From: Lachnospiraceae bacterium
Lineage (GTDB): Bacteria; Bacillota; Clostridia; Lachnospirales; Lachnospiraceae
DNA: 58,223 bases
Direction: 5' to 3'
Assembly: GCA_003979345.1 (NCBI GenBank)
Contig: RYVZ01000022.1
Coordinates: forward strand, 1 to 58,223
Shown: positions 42,801 to 50,265 of the stretch, one piece after another
How positions within the stretch are numbered: the stretch's first letter is position 1
Layout of the letters: the number at the start of each line of letters is the position of its first letter
The notes under the pieces: generated by a model
Database searches by the model: none
What the model was told of the DNA's origin: nothing
The model's input: the letters and a program-made list of their open reading frames with translations, nothing else
Made by a program: the position numbers and the translations under genes

Positions 42801-43467
42801 GCATACGCGGCACGCCCGCTGTCGTGCCGCAGGATTCCTGCGCATTTTCTTCCACACCGCTTCCACAAGCAGCCTCACAAGACAACCTCACTTCCCACTC
42901 TCCGCCGTTCTTCAAATCATACTGTGCATCATTTTTATGATTTGAAGCCTGTGTATCATTTGCATTCTGTGAATGATTCGTATCATTTGCATGCCTTATA
43001 TTCTTTGCATGGAAATAAACGCTGTCCGATTTTATGTACGCGCCCGCGTGTTCCAACAGATAACAGTTTCTATAAATTCCCGCCCCGGAATACCAGCGCG
43101 AGTTCGGCGCACGGTGATCGACACGCACGACGATTTCATTGTCACCTTTCCGAAGCAGACTGCCGATCTCAATCTCAAATGTCGAGTAGCCATACTTCCA
43201 CTCTCCGGCAGTCTGTCCGTTCACATAGACCGTCGTGTCCATATAGACGCCCTCAAAACGCAGGATCCTCGTTTTCATTGTATCTGCCGCAAAAAAACGC
43301 TTCCGATACCAGCCCGTACTTGTCTCATACAGATCATTCACCTGATGTATGAGCCAGTCATGCGGAATGTCAACACGTTTCCATCCGCTGCCCTCCAGCG
43401 CTTCCTGATAAGAACAATCCGTACCCGTTTTCCGAAAGCTCCACCCGTCGTTAAATAGCCTCTGCAT
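39886..43467 (-). CDS. Family 2 glycoside hydrolase (beta-galactosidase-like), large
   Basis: About 1,193 residues from 43467 (GGGGAGGAGCAAACA upstream); no signal peptide, so cytosolic. Order: N-terminal sugar-binding jelly-roll (RLFNDGWSFRKTG, DIPHDWLI, GAGIYRNCYL), immunoglobulin-like domain, TIM barrel with the acid/base Glu in WSIGNEIYD (about residue 419) and the nucleophile Glu in YGSETAARV (about 499), then DUF4982-like and further C-terminal beta domains. Probably cleaves beta-galactosides or related oligosaccharides. A 27-bp repeat insert lies between the first two domains. Confidence 0.92.
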   Translation of the reverse strand: MQRLFNDGWSFRKTGTDCSYQEALEGSGWKRVDIPHDWLIHQVNDLYETSTGWYRKRFFAADTMKTRILRFEGVYMDTTVYVNGQTAGEWKYGYSTFEIEIGSLLRKGDNEIVVRVDHRAPNSRWYSGAGIYRNCYLLEHAGAYIKSDSVYFHAKNIRHANDTNHSQNANDTQASNHKNDAQYDLKNGGEWEVRLSCEAACGSGVEENAQESCGTTAGVPRMRTGQRTYLVRYTAVDDEGNVLFTAEGAPDSEVCLTVEHPKLWDIDDPKFYTLETVLFCGGEEADRQCCRIGFRTITFLPDSGFWLNGKNTKIHGVCLHHDLGALGAAVNRTALRRQLAAMKEMGANAVRTSHNMPAVELMELCDEMGILVDSEAFDMWELSKTGYDYARFFSEWYQKDVASWVRRDRNHPSVIMWSIGNEIYDTHVSERGEEVTKALCAEVKKHDPWGNAYTTIGSNYIEWEGAQKCAQHIELVGYNYGEALYQRHHERYPDWCIYGSETAARVQSRGIYHFPKSAAYITHDDLQCSSLENCRAGSSERTAQTSIIADRDTPFCAGQFIWTGSDYIGEPSPYATKNAYYGQIDTAGFRKDSYYLYQAAWTDKPVLHLLPYWDFNDGQLIDVMAYTNQSCVELFLNGESLGKKETGTGYSADWQVPYQKGTLRAAAYDESGTLILEDETTSFGEPARLVLSPDKERLKADGEDLIFLTISAQDADGVFVANAKNRVNVTVGGAGRLVGLDSGDSTDYDEYKSISKRLFGGKLLAMIAGKGHGGEITVHVTSPGLPDSKHALYAEEAERPAGMSDAFTENTPYAQAYGAGAVQDIPVRKIELTAVRQSFDAEHTETEVTAAVFPAEAVYEIEWKAVTPTGVETNIAEVLQIERYKTAERHPQNSAQAVVRVSGDGVFRLRCYSRNGKPMPDVISELEMEVTGLGSAVIHPYGALVKGSLYNMSTSPLDEVSEGGVRVGGKNQCVAGFRNVSFGRAGADRFQVSIIHWFRDTPLTFSLWRGMPYEEGSEKLGDFTYQADFVWQTYRPNSYRLNRKLKGMQDLCFEFQETDQRVYFGGFSFEGQEEAYAEIAAGGYSGIRGDSYLAEGDAVRQIGNNVFMEFDDFYFSKGAKSITVKGKTHHAQDSVHLRVIGEWGEVKEILEFTETGEDAETTFPVQIPTGMADVKFDFLPGCDFDFVSFRFEA
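42926..43006 (-). repeat. 27-bp in-frame tandem repeat inside the GH2 gene
   Basis: Three units (42926, 42953, 42980) encoding KNIRHAND-, TNHSQNAND- and TQASNHKND-like nonapeptides; each ends in Asn-Asp. Confidence 0.85.
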
Positions 43468-43581
43468 TGTTTGCTCCTCCCCATTCACGCTATATCCAAA
43501 TCCGGTTGACGTGCGCATTTGGACTTCTATTCACACTAACCTTTCAGACTCCCACCGGTTCATCACCAAATTGATTTCTGC

Positions 43582-45144
43582 TTATAGCAGATAATATCCT
43601 GCATGGCGGGGCGGTACCGTCACGGCGCCGCCTGAAAACCGCGCTTCACCGCCGATTGCATAAATCGTCTTCTTCGGTTGAAACTCCCCGGATAACGTCT
43701 GCCCCTTTCCTGACGGATTGAGGATAACAAGAATTTTTTCCTGCTCACAGCTGCGCAGATACACAAGCGGATATGAAGTCTCATTCTCTTGCGTACACGC
43801 CCCGCCGGCATTCACAAATGAAATCTCTCCGTCCGCCAAAAGCGCCTGATGTGCACGGCGCAGTGTAATGAGTCTTCTGACCTCATGATAGAGAGAACCG
43901 TCATCCGTCATCTGCGCTTTGACGGTCGGGCGGTCCGCACTTTCATCTAATGGAATATACAGCTTTTCTGACGGGGCCGCGCTGAATCCCGCATTCGCGG
44001 TATCATCCCACTGCATCGGCGAGCGCGCGCCGGTTCTGTTGTATCCGCCCTCCACGGAGGGAAGTCCCTCCACATACCGCATACCGATCTCATCCCCGTA
44101 ATAGATGAACGGCGCGCCCGGCATCGAAAGCAGGAATGCAAACGCGATCCGCATCTCATCCGGCGTCAGCGTACGCGCAAGACGGTCCATATCGTGATTT
44201 CCCGACGGAATACAGATCAAGCCCTTGCCTCCGGTTTTTTCATAATTCTCACAGTATTTTGCCACAAACGCGGACGCATCGCCTTTTCCTCTGGAGGAAA
44301 AATATGGCTCCTCGCACCGGAACAGATCGTTATAATGAGACGGCCCGAAATGAAGCAGGAAATCCATATGGAATCCGCCAAGAAGCGACTTATCCGGCTC
44401 ACCCCATTCCGAGACGATCGCCGCCTCCGGAAACTCCCGGTCAAGAAACGCGCGCACGTCCTGCCATAGCCGGATTGTACCCTTGCCGTCCTCGTCTCCT
44501 TTTATGAGCGAGCCTGCCATATCGACGCGGAATCCGTCACAGCCCATCTGCAGCCAAAAGCGCATAACATTCTTCATCTCCGCGATCGTTGCCTGCGGTC
44601 CCGGCGCATCGACCGCCTGCTGCCACGGCTTCTGCGGTCGATAATATCCATAATTTAAGGCGGGCTGATGGGAAAAGAAATTGACGGCACAGGCGCCTTC
44701 CCTTTCCGAAATTCCGCGCAGGCTGCCCATTCCCTCCGGCGCTTCCCAGACGTCATTCGTCCAAATGTAGCGGTCGGTAAATTCATTTTTTGCCGCCTTC
44801 ATCGACTCACGGAACCACGGGTGCTCCACCGAAGTATGTCCCGGAACAAGGTCAAGGATCACATGCATCCCAAGCTCATGCGCTTTTACAAAAATCTGCT
44901 TTAAGTCCTCGTTTGTCCCGTAACGCGGCGCCGCCGTATAGTAATCCGACACATCGTATCCGGCGTCCAAAAACGGGGATGCAAAGCAGGGATTCATCCA
45001 GACCGCATTGCACCCAAGCTCCTTAATGTAATCGAGTTTTTCCAAAATCCCCTTAAAATCACCGATCCCGTCGGCATTCGTGTCCTTGAAGGACTGAGGG
45101 TAAATCTCATAAAATACAGCGTCGTTCAACCAATTTGGCATCAT
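43582..45144 (-). CDS. Family 13 alpha-glucosidase/oligosaccharide hydrolase
   Basis: 520 residues, no signal peptide, cytosolic. The four GH13 regions are: DLVPGH (98-103), GFRVDMA with the nucleophile Asp208, VSEWGEP with the acid/base Glu246, and SGNHD (314-318). Region I reads G where most members have N before H. An NADGIGDFKGI calcium-loop-like segment is near residue 23. Likely acts on short alpha-glucosides. AAAAAGGAGGATC precedes two adjacent ATGs. Its leader has four 15-bp repeats between promoter and ribosome site. Confidence 0.92.
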   Translation of the reverse strand: MMPNWLNDAVFYEIYPQSFKDTNADGIGDFKGILEKLDYIKELGCNAVWMNPCFASPFLDAGYDVSDYYTAAPRYGTNEDLKQIFVKAHELGMHVILDLVPGHTSVEHPWFRESMKAAKNEFTDRYIWTNDVWEAPEGMGSLRGISEREGACAVNFFSHQPALNYGYYRPQKPWQQAVDAPGPQATIAEMKNVMRFWLQMGCDGFRVDMAGSLIKGDEDGKGTIRLWQDVRAFLDREFPEAAIVSEWGEPDKSLLGGFHMDFLLHFGPSHYNDLFRCEEPYFSSRGKGDASAFVAKYCENYEKTGGKGLICIPSGNHDMDRLARTLTPDEMRIAFAFLLSMPGAPFIYYGDEIGMRYVEGLPSVEGGYNRTGARSPMQWDDTANAGFSAAPSEKLYIPLDESADRPTVKAQMTDDGSLYHEVRRLITLRRAHQALLADGEISFVNAGGACTQENETSYPLVYLRSCEQEKILVILNPSGKGQTLSGEFQPKKTIYAIGGEARFSGGAVTVPPRHAGYYLL

Positions 45145-45164
45145 GATCCTCCTTTTTCCGCTCT

Positions 45165-45224
45165 GAACTTTTCCACTTTGAGCTTTTCTGTTTTGTGCTT
45201 TTCTGTTTTGTGCTTTTTTACTTT
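45165..45224 (-). repeat. 15-bp tandem repeat (four units) in the GH13 gene leader
   Basis: Units start at 45165, 45180, 45195 and 45210; consensus on the plus strand GTGCTTTTCTGTTTT. The array fills the leader from just after the predicted start point to the ribosome site. Confidence 0.88.
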
Positions 45225-45232
45225 GCTAAAGT

Positions 45233-45261
45233 TTTATAATTATTTTTACTACCTTTCCCAA
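45233..45261 (-). promoter_or_regulatory. Promoter of the GH13 gene
   Basis: Minus strand: TTGGGA, 17-bp spacer, TATAAA, about 90 bp before the ATG. Confidence 0.65.
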
Positions 45262-45297
45262 AACCAAAAATGTTCCCGGCACATAATCGTCAAATCT

Positions 45298-45999
45298 TTA
45301 TGTGAAGTAAAACGAGTTTGGAATATTGACGCCAAATGTTCTGACCGCCATTCGGTACATCGCCTTTGCATGGATGCGGTCATGCCAGATAAACCGCCTC
45401 AGGACCTTCCTCAGCGACCACTCTTCACCATAGCTGCCCGTGCAGACAATATGATTCAAAAAATCATGCTGCCCCTCAAGCGCCGCAAAACCCCGTTCTC
45501 GGCATTCTACAATTGTGCCTTTGTTATCTGCCTCCACGCCGATTTCCCCAAAATAATACTCATTAACGTTTCTGGTATGCTCATACATTTCAGATGCCGT
45601 TCGGGGAATCTGTCCATAAAAAGTTTTCCGGACAGGCAGACAGCTTTTATTCCTGTCGGGAACCGCCTCATACAAATCTAAAAAATCCTGTGCGGATTTC
45701 AGTGCAAGCGCTTTTAACTCTTCGTATTCTGCCCGGATCAGAGGCTTTTTTTCTTCCTCAAAAAGAACATCCGAATCCGCATCCGAAATCATGAGCGCAG
45801 AAGCTTTTTCCTGGATGATCATTGCTTCCAAAGAGTCAGGGACGTTTTCGCCTTTCCATTTCAAATAGGATGCAACCTCCTGCACCATTTTCTGAAGAGC
45901 AATATCCTTTGTTTCACCGCGCGCATATGCTCCGACAAAATTGTCGGCATACAAAATGCTGTCATTTCCGTTGTGTTCCCATACACACCGTATTTTCAT
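45298..45999 (-). CDS. HicB-like domain joined to a DinB-like helical domain
   Basis: 233 residues. The N terminus (NFVGAYARGETKDIALQKMVQEVASYLKW) resembles the HicB-like domain (GxxARGET...AL..), while the C-terminal half has DinB-fold features: HxxxNHI and WSLRKVLRRFIWHDRIHAKAMYRM supply His residues for a metal. GGAGAGAGAGT precedes the ATG. DinB-fold proteins often are thiol transferases or stress enzymes; the fused HicB-like part suggests regulation, but function is inferred. No HicA toxin gene is adjacent. Confidence 0.7.
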   Translation of the reverse strand: MKIRCVWEHNGNDSILYADNFVGAYARGETKDIALQKMVQEVASYLKWKGENVPDSLEAMIIQEKASALMISDADSDVLFEEEKKPLIRAEYEELKALALKSAQDFLDLYEAVPDRNKSCLPVRKTFYGQIPRTASEMYEHTRNVNEYYFGEIGVEADNKGTIVECRERGFAALEGQHDFLNHIVCTGSYGEEWSLRKVLRRFIWHDRIHAKAMYRMAVRTFGVNIPNSFYFT

Positions 46000-46025
46000 A
46001 CTCTCTCTCCAAACAAATCAGGATT

Positions 46026-46085
46026 TCAGCCTTTCAAGCCTCGTGACTGTCTATCCATATCTTCAATGACGATATCATAGATTTC
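46026..46085 (-). pseudogene. 3'-end remnant of a FakA-like domain gene
   Basis: 60 bp matching 47227-47286 at 57 positions. The minus strand encodes EIYDIVIEDMDRQSRGLKG then stop. It lacks any start, so it is a duplicated gene end. Confidence 0.8.
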
Positions 46086-46125
46086 CGTTCTTTTCTGAAA
46101 ATTACATAATTCTGAAAAAGGAGTA

Positions 46126-46356
46126 TTATATCTCAGCCTGAATCAAGCGATTAAAATTTCTCTCATCCTGAAAGATGCCATAAACATAAGCAGAGCTTTC
46201 AAGATACAGACCAGTCTCAATATCTGTAAGCTTTTCAAAGGTCTTAGAATGATAAAAAATATACATTGCCTGATCATACTCCATCTGATAATCCCTAACC
46301 ATATACTCAATTATATCCTGAATATGATATTCAATTAACTGCTTCTGCTTCGTCAT
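46126..46356 (-). CDS. Small helical protein, third member of the DUF3990 cassette
   Basis: 76 residues, ATGA overlap with the end of the DUF3990 frame, so translation is coupled. Helical and rich in Tyr, Gln and Glu (YHIQDIIEYMVRDYQMEYDQAMYIFYHSKTFEKL). Such small proteins commonly lie beside DUF3990 genes. Probably an antitoxin-like or accessory partner, but this is inferred from position. Confidence 0.6.
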   Translation of the reverse strand: MTKQKQLIEYHIQDIIEYMVRDYQMEYDQAMYIFYHSKTFEKLTDIETGLYLESSAYVYGIFQDERNFNRLIQAEI

Positions 46357-46861
46357 GTCAAAACGCCTACTTTCCTTAAAAGCCCGACTGCCTTTTCCGT
46401 ATGAAACGAATATTGACTTGTCATTTCCCTGAATGTCATTCCACTAACCAATGTTTCCAGCGAGATCATATGATTCTGATATTGGCGAAATAGTACCGTC
46501 ATGTCATCATCCGCGATCGGTCCACATACAACATCGTACTTACAATCAAAATTACAGCATTCGCTCTTAAAATCGGTAAAATACTTATTACGATTATTCA
46601 TAACAAATAAGGCCCAAGCCTCCGACGGAATATTTCCAAAATCCCGCATGTTTAATCTGTTACATTCCCAAAATCGATCCTGTATTTCTTAAACATTTAC
46701 AATAGGTGTTCCGCCATAAATCAAAGCTACACGCCTTGCCATTTCTGCGCCTGTTCGATCAATTCCGTAGTATAAAACCCTCTGCCAAAATCTTTATAAG
46801 TTCGGCATAGTGCCAAGTCAATAGCCTGTATATCAAGATTACTTCCGTGATACAGCCTCAT
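46353..46861 (-). pseudogene. DUF3990 family gene, broken by a frameshift and a stop
   Basis: The ATG at 46861 overlaps the stop of the DUF3791 gene. It reads MRLYHGSNLDIQAIDLALCR, then TYKDFGRGFYTT, the ADP-ribosyltransferase-like start of DUF3990. Around 46738 a one-base slip moves the reading to MARRVALIYGGTPIVNV, which meets a TAA at about 46691. The same frame then continues as EIQDRFWE...MRDFGNIPSEAWALFVMNNR...GPIADDDMTV...SFHTEKAVGLLRK, the normal C-terminal half. The C-terminal 98 residues are open on their own (46353-46649) but probably not functional. Confidence 0.7.
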
Positions 46862-47079
46862 GCAATCATTCCCCCGTTTTTCTTACAAATCGCCATCATA
46901 TCGTCAAGCGCATCATCAAACGACAAGGTGTGCTCTATGTCATAATTCTCTTTCAAAAATTTTATCGCCTTATATTCAAAAAGAAAATTGAACGCCTCTT
47001 TCTGTCCCAAACCGTATCGTTCGGCAAACTCGCTGACACAGACGACCGTATAATTGATTCGTTTTCTTTCTTCACTCAT
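46858..47079 (-). CDS. DUF3791 family small protein
   Basis: 73 residues from 47079 (MSEERKRINYTV), with AGGAG nine bases upstream; an ATG two codons earlier is also possible and the frame is open to 47154. CVSEFAERYGLGQKEAFNFLFEYKAIKFLKENYDIEHTLSFDDALDDM matches the DUF3791 pattern, whose genes sit directly before DUF3990 genes. Putative antitoxin or partner of the DUF3990 protein; role inferred from the recurrent pairing. Confidence 0.75.
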   Translation of the reverse strand: MSEERKRINYTVVCVSEFAERYGLGQKEAFNFLFEYKAIKFLKENYDIEHTLSFDDALDDMMAICKKNGGMIA

Positions 47080-47226
47080 CAGCATTTTCTCCTGTATACC
47101 TGTCATACTAAAAACTCTTTTTCGAAAGAACACTTCCCCTACATAGCGATACATAGTTACATATTAGAGCATGACATACAATACTGATATTTATTTGACA
47201 GTTCTGAAAATAAAGTTCGTAAATAA

Positions 47227-47478
47227 TCAGCCTTTTAATCCTCGTGACTGTCTATCCATATCTTCAATGACGATATCATGGATTTCACCTAAAGAAGCGC
47301 AATACTCAAGCACCTTCCAAGGTTCATTCGTATGAAAATGAATTTTGATCAAATCCTCGTCGCCGACCGCCAATAAACAATCTCCTTCAAAATGATCTGT
47401 AAAATAATCGTTAATCACATCCTCGTCAAGACTTTTTCCTTCAATCAACAGTTGTGTGTCATATTTGAATTCCAGCAT
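47227..47478 (-). CDS. Stand-alone FakA/Dak-like domain protein
   Basis: 83 residues from 47478 (MLEFKYDTQLLIEGKSL; GGAGG eight bases upstream). FEGDCLLAVGDEDLIKIHFHTNEPWKVLEYCASLGEIHDIVIEDMDRQSRG corresponds to the middle domain of FakA-type fatty-acid/dihydroxyacetone-kinase-like proteins, here without the kinase part. Such isolated domains occur in Clostridia; whether it is functional or a gene fragment is open. Its last 60 bp were copied to 46026-46085. Confidence 0.65.
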   Translation of the reverse strand: MLEFKYDTQLLIEGKSLDEDVINDYFTDHFEGDCLLAVGDEDLIKIHFHTNEPWKVLEYCASLGEIHDIVIEDMDRQSRGLKG

Positions 47479-47590
47479 GATCTTCTCCCTCCATGAAGCC
47501 CTGATTTCATTTATATCTTTGATTATAAAATACTTATCAACCATTTACAATGAATATTTAAGAGTCGCTTCCCACGAAAAAATACCGCAC

Positions 47591-47712
47591 AAAAAGAGAG
47601 GTCCACCGTCTGCTTTGGTAAACCTCTCTTCTTCGCATTCTCATCAGTACGGGAATGTTCTCTTATTTCGCCGCGATCGCTGCCTTTAAGCTCCCGGTAA
47701 GCTGCGGAACGA
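47591..47712 (-). pseudogene. Duplicate of the etfA 3' end and terminator
   Basis: 122 bp identical at all but three positions to 50194-50315. It contains the last codons of etfA (LTGSLKAAIAAK, stop) and the etfA terminator hairpin. No start codon. The rest of the 47479-47785 gap is unassigned. Confidence 0.9.
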
Positions 47713-47785
47713 ATTTAAGTATCTCGCAATTACCTGTGTCTGTTTATTAAAATGATATTTGAAATTAGCCGTGCTGCAAAGTAAA

Positions 47786-49576
47786 CTATTGTAATATAGC
47801 GTTTATATTATTTTCAGATAGGTCATACCACTCCACATCTGCCTTTTGTTCCTGCCCGTCTAAAACATCATAAAATTCACCTTCTGAACAAGATTCATCA
47901 TTTATAAAAAATTGTACGATCAATTCATTATTTGTATCATATCCGGATTGACTATAAGCCTGAGTATTTACACTATATCCGGTTTCGGAAAAAGTCATTT
48001 TCCCTATTCCGGTATCAGCCGCACCACCCGAAAACAAAAATGTACCGTCTGTTTTTAAGTTCATAAATGCCCTATATTGCAATGTATATCCGTAGATTTC
48101 TCCATTTTGATCATGCAATATCTCAAAACCATAGTCAGAGATATTATTTATTTGAAGCCAAAGAACAGCTTCATCTTCTCCGTCACCATCAATATCTATC
48201 ATTGTAAATTTTGTAGCACTTACTGTAACACTATCATCATCTGTAACAGCCCGGCCTATCTCACTGATACTTAAACGCTCATTTGCCAAATCCGTACATA
48301 CAAAATTACCTTTCCCCAAAAGTATAGATTTGTAATTATTTTCCTCTAATTCTAATGACTGCTCTGGCGGGTTCCCGATATTCCCATTTTGTATATCAAC
48401 GTTTATATCTGTACCACTATCATCCATCGGTGCATCACCGGATAAACCTGCACGGTTACTATCTGCCGAATCTGTTGGGGTATTGGTATGATCTTCTACA
48501 CCCGGACTGATCGTTCCTGTCTGTACCGTTTCTTCCGGTAACTCATTTTTTATGGAACATCCAATCAGCATTCCTGAAATTAAGGTCATACAAATAGCAC
48601 ATATACAAAGCAATAAACCATTTTTCTTCGGTGATTTGGTTAGTATATTTTTGAACCGTTTTTTCATAATTTCTTTTCCTCCATAAAATTGTGTTGTCAA
48701 AAAAGCCCCTTTTTTATGTTGTTTATGAAAAGTGGAAAGCAGAGTTTCCGTATATGCTTTTCGAACAGCAAAAGCGGTTTTTTGAATCACCTTTTCGTCA
48801 CATGACAATTCCATATCAACAACCGCTTCTTTTTGCATGATATAAATCAACGGATTAAACCAATGCAAGGCATTTGCACTCACCAAAAGCAGCTTAAAGT
48901 AAATATCATGGCGTTTTATATGAATCAATTCATGTTTCAAAACAAAAAACAATTCTTCCTCGCTATAATCGCAATTCGGTAAAACCAACATTTGTTTTAG
49001 AAAACCGATAACCATAGGGCTTTCCGCGTCCTCGTATCGCAAGATCCTAATCTTGAACTTCATACGCAATTCCCTTGACAACTTATAAGCTTGCAGTAAA
49101 ATATCTCTTTCTTTCACAATCATACCTTTTTTGGTAATCCGCCTTTTATAATGCACGAAGCTGAATATATGTACTGACAGAAACAACAGACAGCCCGTTA
49201 GCCATACATATGCAATAATGTCTAACAAAGTAATTTTTACAGTTTTTTGATTTCCTTGAGTCGGTGCTATAAGGGCATTTACATGATTGGTTTCTATCTG
49301 TTTTTGTTCCGTCGGCAATATTGTTTGCGTGTCATTTTCATTATTTGTGTCAATAGGAACTGTAATCTCTGTCGGAACATCAAATGTTATCCGCGGAAAG
49401 GGAATGTCCATATGAAACGGTATCATCAGGCGGACAGCAATAACCACCCAAATGAGATATTTCCACTTCATTGCATATCTTTTATTCAAAAACGGTGCGA
49501 AGATGAGCAGAAAAATGATGATTAGACTTGTTGATATGGAAATCGTTATTACACTTAAAAATAAATTTGTTATCAT
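47786..49576 (-). CDS. BlaR1/MecR1-type M56 metallopeptidase signal transducer
   Basis: 596 residues, start overlapping the blaI stop by 4 bp. Four membrane segments frame a cytoplasmic zinc peptidase with HELIH (215-219), which should cleave the BlaI-type repressor on signal. The extracytoplasmic C terminus, after a CSIK sequence near residue 341, has DIDGDGEDEAVLWL and other strand-rich, Asp-rich segments. It does not resemble the penicillin-binding sensor of BlaR1: no SxxK/SxN/KTG triad is visible. So it likely senses another envelope signal. No beta-lactamase gene is adjacent. Confidence 0.85.
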   Translation of the reverse strand: MITNLFLSVITISISTSLIIIFLLIFAPFLNKRYAMKWKYLIWVVIAVRLMIPFHMDIPFPRITFDVPTEITVPIDTNNENDTQTILPTEQKQIETNHVNALIAPTQGNQKTVKITLLDIIAYVWLTGCLLFLSVHIFSFVHYKRRITKKGMIVKERDILLQAYKLSRELRMKFKIRILRYEDAESPMVIGFLKQMLVLPNCDYSEEELFFVLKHELIHIKRHDIYFKLLLVSANALHWFNPLIYIMQKEAVVDMELSCDEKVIQKTAFAVRKAYTETLLSTFHKQHKKGAFLTTQFYGGKEIMKKRFKNILTKSPKKNGLLLCICAICMTLISGMLIGCSIKNELPEETVQTGTISPGVEDHTNTPTDSADSNRAGLSGDAPMDDSGTDINVDIQNGNIGNPPEQSLELEENNYKSILLGKGNFVCTDLANERLSISEIGRAVTDDDSVTVSATKFTMIDIDGDGEDEAVLWLQINNISDYGFEILHDQNGEIYGYTLQYRAFMNLKTDGTFLFSGGAADTGIGKMTFSETGYSVNTQAYSQSGYDTNNELIVQFFINDESCSEGEFYDVLDGQEQKADVEWYDLSENNINAILQ

Positions 49577-49956
49577 TTTCCCTCCAACTCATCTAAATAT
49601 TTTCTCAATTCGTTCATATCGGAATCACTTATCGCTTTATTGCTATAAAGGGCAGCAACCATATTTTGTATGGAATTATGATATAGTTTCTCTAAAAAGC
49701 TTTTACTTTCTTTTGCCTTAAAATCATTCTCCGAAATAATGGATGAATACAGATTATTTCCGGTAGCACGGTCACAACTGATGAATCCTTTGTCAACTAA
49801 GCGTGACAATGACGTCATAAGAGTGGAAAGACGCCACTTTCTCCGTTCCTGCAATTCTTTTAGGATAAAACTGGAAGTAACAGGAGCATTCGCTTCCCAA
49901 ATTACCTGCATAATCTCTAATTCGGCTTCCCCTAACTTTTTCACAATCTTGTTCAT
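49573..49956 (-). CDS. BlaI/MecI/CopY-family repressor
   Basis: 127 residues with a winged helix (LGEAELEIMQVIWEANAPVTSSFILKELQERRKWRLSTLMTSLSRLVDKGFI) and a C-terminal dimerisation helix region (FLEKLYHNSIQNMVAALYS). GGAGG lies nine bases upstream. Forms an operon with the BlaR1-type gene and probably represses it through the two palindromes at 49973-50008. Cleavage by its partner would release repression. Confidence 0.9.
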   Translation of the reverse strand: MNKIVKKLGEAELEIMQVIWEANAPVTSSFILKELQERRKWRLSTLMTSLSRLVDKGFISCDRATGNNLYSSIISENDFKAKESKSFLEKLYHNSIQNMVAALYSNKAISDSDMNELRKYLDELEGK

Positions 49957-49972
49957 TTACCATAGCCTCCTT

Positions 49973-50020
49973 TTATACGATCGTATAATCTATTATACAA
50001 TTGTATAACTCGTTCGTCAA
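49973..50020 (-). promoter_or_regulatory. blaI-blaR1 promoter with two palindromic operators
   Basis: Perfect 16-bp palindromes TTATACGATCGTATAA (49973-49988) and TTATACAATTGTATAA (49993-50008), centres 20 bp apart. Promoter on the minus strand: TTGACG (50015-50020), 17-bp spacer, TATAAT (49992-49997). One operator covers the -10, the other the start region. The half-site TAC(A/G) fits the TACA...TGTA consensus of this family. Confidence 0.88.
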
Positions 50021-50078
50021 TCGTTATAAAAAGAAACCATATGATGAGCATTTCATCATTCATGTCACATCAGCAAAC

Positions 50079-50121
50079 ATAGAAAGAAGCCTGTACCATG
50101 ACGGTAAAGGCTTCTTTCTAT
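50079..50121. terminator. 13-bp inverted repeat, possible terminator
   Basis: ATAGAAAGAAGCC and GGCTTCTTTCTAT around a 17-nt loop, in the blaI upstream gap. T-rich 3' arm in both directions. Confidence 0.5.
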
Positions 50122-50192
50122 ATTCATCTTTCGCTGAAATCAGAACAATTCCCATACAAAAAAGTAAATATATCATTCAAAAAATAGCTCAT

Positions 50193-50236
50193 AAAAAAGA
50201 GAGGTCCACCGTCTGCTTTGGTAAACCTCTCTTCTT
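50193..50236 (-). terminator. Terminator of the butyryl-CoA operon
   Basis: Minus strand: 14-bp stem AAGAGAGGTTTACC/GGTGGACCTCTCTT with two G-U pairs, followed by TTTTTATG. The same structure is duplicated at 47590-47633. Confidence 0.85.
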
Positions 50237-50265
50237 CGCATTCTCATCAGTGCGGGAATGTTTTC

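Noticed and set aside
47591..47712. Second etfA gene
   Set aside because: Only the last codons and terminator are present; no start or upstream domain.
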